From assembly GCF_014205215.1 (NCBI RefSeq), contig NZ_JACHNC010000001.1:4841001-4905000 (forward strand): a stretch of DNA of 64,000 nt. Reading direction: 5' to 3'. Numbering within the stretch: position 1 is the stretch's first letter; each line of letters starts with the position of its first letter. A program made the position numbers and the translations under genes. The DNA comes from Actinoplanes lobatus. GTDB lineage: Bacteria; Actinomycetota; Actinomycetes; Mycobacteriales; Micromonosporaceae. Of the stretch, positions 62,485 through 64,000 are shown piece after piece. Under the pieces are notes generated by a model, which saw only the letters and a program-made list of their open reading frames with translations, was not told the origin of the DNA and did not search any database.

Positions 62485-64000
62485 CGACGAGGCGCCATGG
62501 GCGGCCGTCGACGAGATCGGTGTTCCGTGAGACCAGGCGATTCGCGGCCTGCGCCGGAGCGACCTCGGCGGCGCCGCTCGCCTCACCGGCCGGGATGTCG
62601 GTGCGGACCGGGGTGGAGATGCGGCCGGTGAACGGCCCCTCCCACCTGGTCCAGAGAGTGAAGTCGGGGGTCATCGCGAGGATCGCGGCGGGCTGGTCGA
62701 TCGGGGTGGCGACGACCAGGTTGAGCCGGTTCTCGGCGGCGCGCTCCGGTAGGCCGAGGGCCAGCTCCCAGTCCTCCTGCGCGTCATAGGGCACCGCCAC
62801 CACGTCGGTGTCCAGCAACGCGGCCAGCCGGAACGTCTCCGGATAGAGCGCGTCGTCACCGGCGATGATCGCCAGACGGCCCCACTCCAGGTCGATCGGG
62901 ACGATCCCCGCGCCGGACGCGCCGGTTTCGCTGGGCGTGCCGGACGCGCCGGACGTGCCGGTTTCGCCGGACGTGCCGGTTTCGCTGGGCGTGCCGGTTT
63001 CGCTGGGCGTGCCGGTTTCGCTGGGCGTGCCGGTTTCGCTGGACCGGCCGATGTCCCCGGGCCGGCCGTGCAGGCGGGGCTGCCGCGCTACGATGCCGTC
63101 CCGAGAGATCAGCAGGCCGGTCGGGACACCGCTCTCCAGCGCGGTGGTGACGACGTGGGCGTCCGTTCCGTCGAGGGCCGCCGCGAGCGCCGCCGGGTCG
63201 CCGGCCGATTCCGGCATCACCACCAGCTGGGCGCCCTTGTCGACGGCGTCGCGCAGGAGGGCCGGGTCGCGGACCACCGCGCTGCGCAGCACCGGCGCCC
63301 CGGGCGGGCGGCGGCGTCCGGTGGGCGGCTCGCCGATCGGCCCGTACAACTCGGGGCGCCGGGTCGCGAAGATGTCCGTCCCGTCCGGACGCCGCTTGTC
63401 GTCGGCCAGCGTGGGGTCGATGTCGGCGACCACCACGGCCTCGCCGGTGCGTGGCGCCTTCGCGACCACTGTGCCGTCCGGTGCGACGATCTGCGACTCG
63501 CCGGCCCCGTGCAGCCACTCCGGCGGCACCCCGAGGCGTTCGGCGATCGCGGGCAGCTCGTCACGCGGCAGCAGCGGCCCGACCTTGTTGGCGGCGACCA
63601 CCCACACCTTGTTCTCCGCGGCGCGGACCGGGATGTGCAGGTCGGCCTCGTCGAGAGCGAAGCTGTTCAGGCTGTTGAGCAGCACCTGCGCGCCGCGCAG
63701 GGCCAGTCCGCGGGCGACCTCGTTGATGACGCCCTCCATGCAGGCGTACATCCCGATCCGCCCGAGCGGCGTCTCCATCACCGGCCCGACGGTGGCGCCC
63801 GGCTCCAGGAAGTCGTTCTCGGCGCCCATCAGGGTCTGCTTGTCGCAGGTGCCGACGACCTCGCCGGCCGGGTCGAACAGGAAGTTGGTGCCGCCGGTGG
63901 TCCCGTCCGGGTGGGCGTGCGTGAGGTTGATCTTGATCCAGATGCCGTGCCGGCGGGCTCGTTCGGCGATGGCGGTCAGGAACTCGCCGCCGGGCCGGGT
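62468..64000 (-). CDS. double-domain nitrilase-superfamily amidohydrolase (partial)
   Basis: The gene enters from the right edge, so its N-terminus and first catalytic glutamate are missing; I read the frame beyond the internal ATG at 63829 up to 64000. Visible first-domain residues are the lysine in CDKQTLMGAENDFLEPG and the nucleophile cysteine in GMYACMEGVINE. After LYGPIGEP a second domain repeats the fold: LVVMPESAGD retains a glutamate, but AGDDALYPETFRLAALL has aspartate where the cysteine should be, so it is probably inactive. A repeat linker interrupts this second domain. Nitrilases and amidases release ammonia from nitriles or amides. It is 75 bp upstream of the RCCR-like gene and likely in the same operon. 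Confidence 0.82.
   Translation of the reverse strand, partial: TRPGGEFLTAIAERARRHGIWIKINLTHAHPDGTTGGTNFLFDPAGEVVGTCDKQTLMGAENDFLEPGATVGPVMETPLGRIGMYACMEGVINEVARGLALRGAQVLLNSLNSFALDEADLHIPVRAAENKVWVVAANKVGPLLPRDELPAIAERLGVPPEWLHGAGESQIVAPDGTVVAKAPRTGEAVVVADIDPTLADDKRRPDGTDIFATRRPELYGPIGEPPTGRRRPPGAPVLRSAVVRDPALLRDAVDKGAQLVVMPESAGDPAALAAALDGTDAHVVTTALESGVPTGLLISRDGIVARQPRLHGRPGDIGRSSETGTPSETGTPSETGTPSETGTSGETGTSGASGTPSETGASGAGIVPIDLEWGRLAIIAGDDALYPETFRLAALLDTDVVAVPYDAQEDWELALGLPERAAENRLNLVVATPIDQPAAILAMTPDFTLWTRWEGPFTGRISTPVRTDIPAGEASGAAEVAPAQAANRLVSRNTDLVDGRPWRLVDALTR
62911..63043 (-). repeat. 18-bp in-frame repeat in the nitrilase second domain
   Basis: Units like GTTTCGCTGGGCGTGCCG repeat about seven times with drift, encoding SETGTP/SGETGT blocks. 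They form a loop insertion between two core strands of the degenerate nitrilase domain. Confidence 0.9.

Noticed and set aside
1..64000. tRNA, rRNA, riboswitch or insertion-sequence features
   Set aside because: Scanning both strands by eye I found no cloverleaf with CCA-adjacent arms, no rRNA segments, no transposase motifs or IS-type terminal repeats; small ncRNAs cannot be excluded without computation.

Overview
The window is about 72% GC by eye, with GTG/ATG/TTG starts, GGAGG-type ribosome sites, tight ATGA/GTGA gene overlaps and typical actinobacterial families (SigE-type ECF sigma, GerW, PadR, PilZ, NodS-like methyltransferase, DesK/DesR pair). It looks like chromosome of a soil, spore-forming actinobacterium, most likely Micromonosporaceae (Actinoplanes-like). 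No rRNA, tRNA, CRISPR, integrase or transposase is visible. Genes are dense and almost all belong to operons.

Layout. 0-7 kb: an aromatic-acid catabolic island. An AAHS-type transporter (cut by the left edge), two FCD/GntR regulators and an operon galB-ligK-galD-extradiol dioxygenase share four copies of one 12-bp operator; a 6PGDH-like dehydrogenase follows. 7-12.5 kb: a SigE sigma factor / repeat-containing membrane protein / amidoligase operon, a PadR-ABC-permease operon, a PilZ protein and a GerW protein. 12.6-18.9 kb: a LacI-controlled sugar ABC importer with a GH42 beta-galactosidase. 19-29.3 kb: envelope proteins, a NodS-like methyltransferase, a secreted hydrolase, a STAND ATPase and an ABC efflux pump with a DesK/DesR-like two-component system. 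29.4-44.1 kb: acid/CoA catabolism (isochorismatase-family hydrolase, two class III CoA transferases, HMG-CoA-lyase-like enzyme, acyl-CoA ligase, bicupin, acyl-CoA oxidase, cyclic amidohydrolase, cyclase-family hydrolase, MmgE/PrpD protein), with GTTTCC/GGAAAC palindromes in front of several units; a PIN-domain pair and an NHL protein are embedded in it.

44.3-54.4 kb is a cell-surface/transport locus: a secreted WxL-like protein, a DUF916 membrane partner, a neocarzinostatin-fold membrane protein, a branched-chain-amino-acid-type binding protein, a LivF ATPase, a single 1103-residue LivH-LivM-LivG fusion whose linker is a 28-copy five-residue repeat, and an LPKTG-anchored neocarzinostatin-fold protein.

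55.6-64 kb is the most striking part: a minus-strand operon with overlapping genes that resembles the plant chlorophyll-breakdown (PAO/phyllobilin) pathway. It encodes an NYC1/NOL-like short-chain reductase, a chlorophyllase/dienelactone-hydrolase-like serine hydrolase, a Rieske oxygenase of the PaO type, a red-chlorophyll-catabolite-reductase-like protein plus a second member of that fold, a seven-helix membrane protein, a protein of unknown function and a maleate-isomerase/arylmalonate-decarboxylase-family enzyme, preceded by a double-domain nitrilase cut by the right edge. I propose a bacterial tetrapyrrole (chlorophyll or bilin) catabolic system; some cyclic-imide, amide and CoA enzymes at 29-44 kb could serve its monopyrrole end products. 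Family assignments come from motif reading without database searches.
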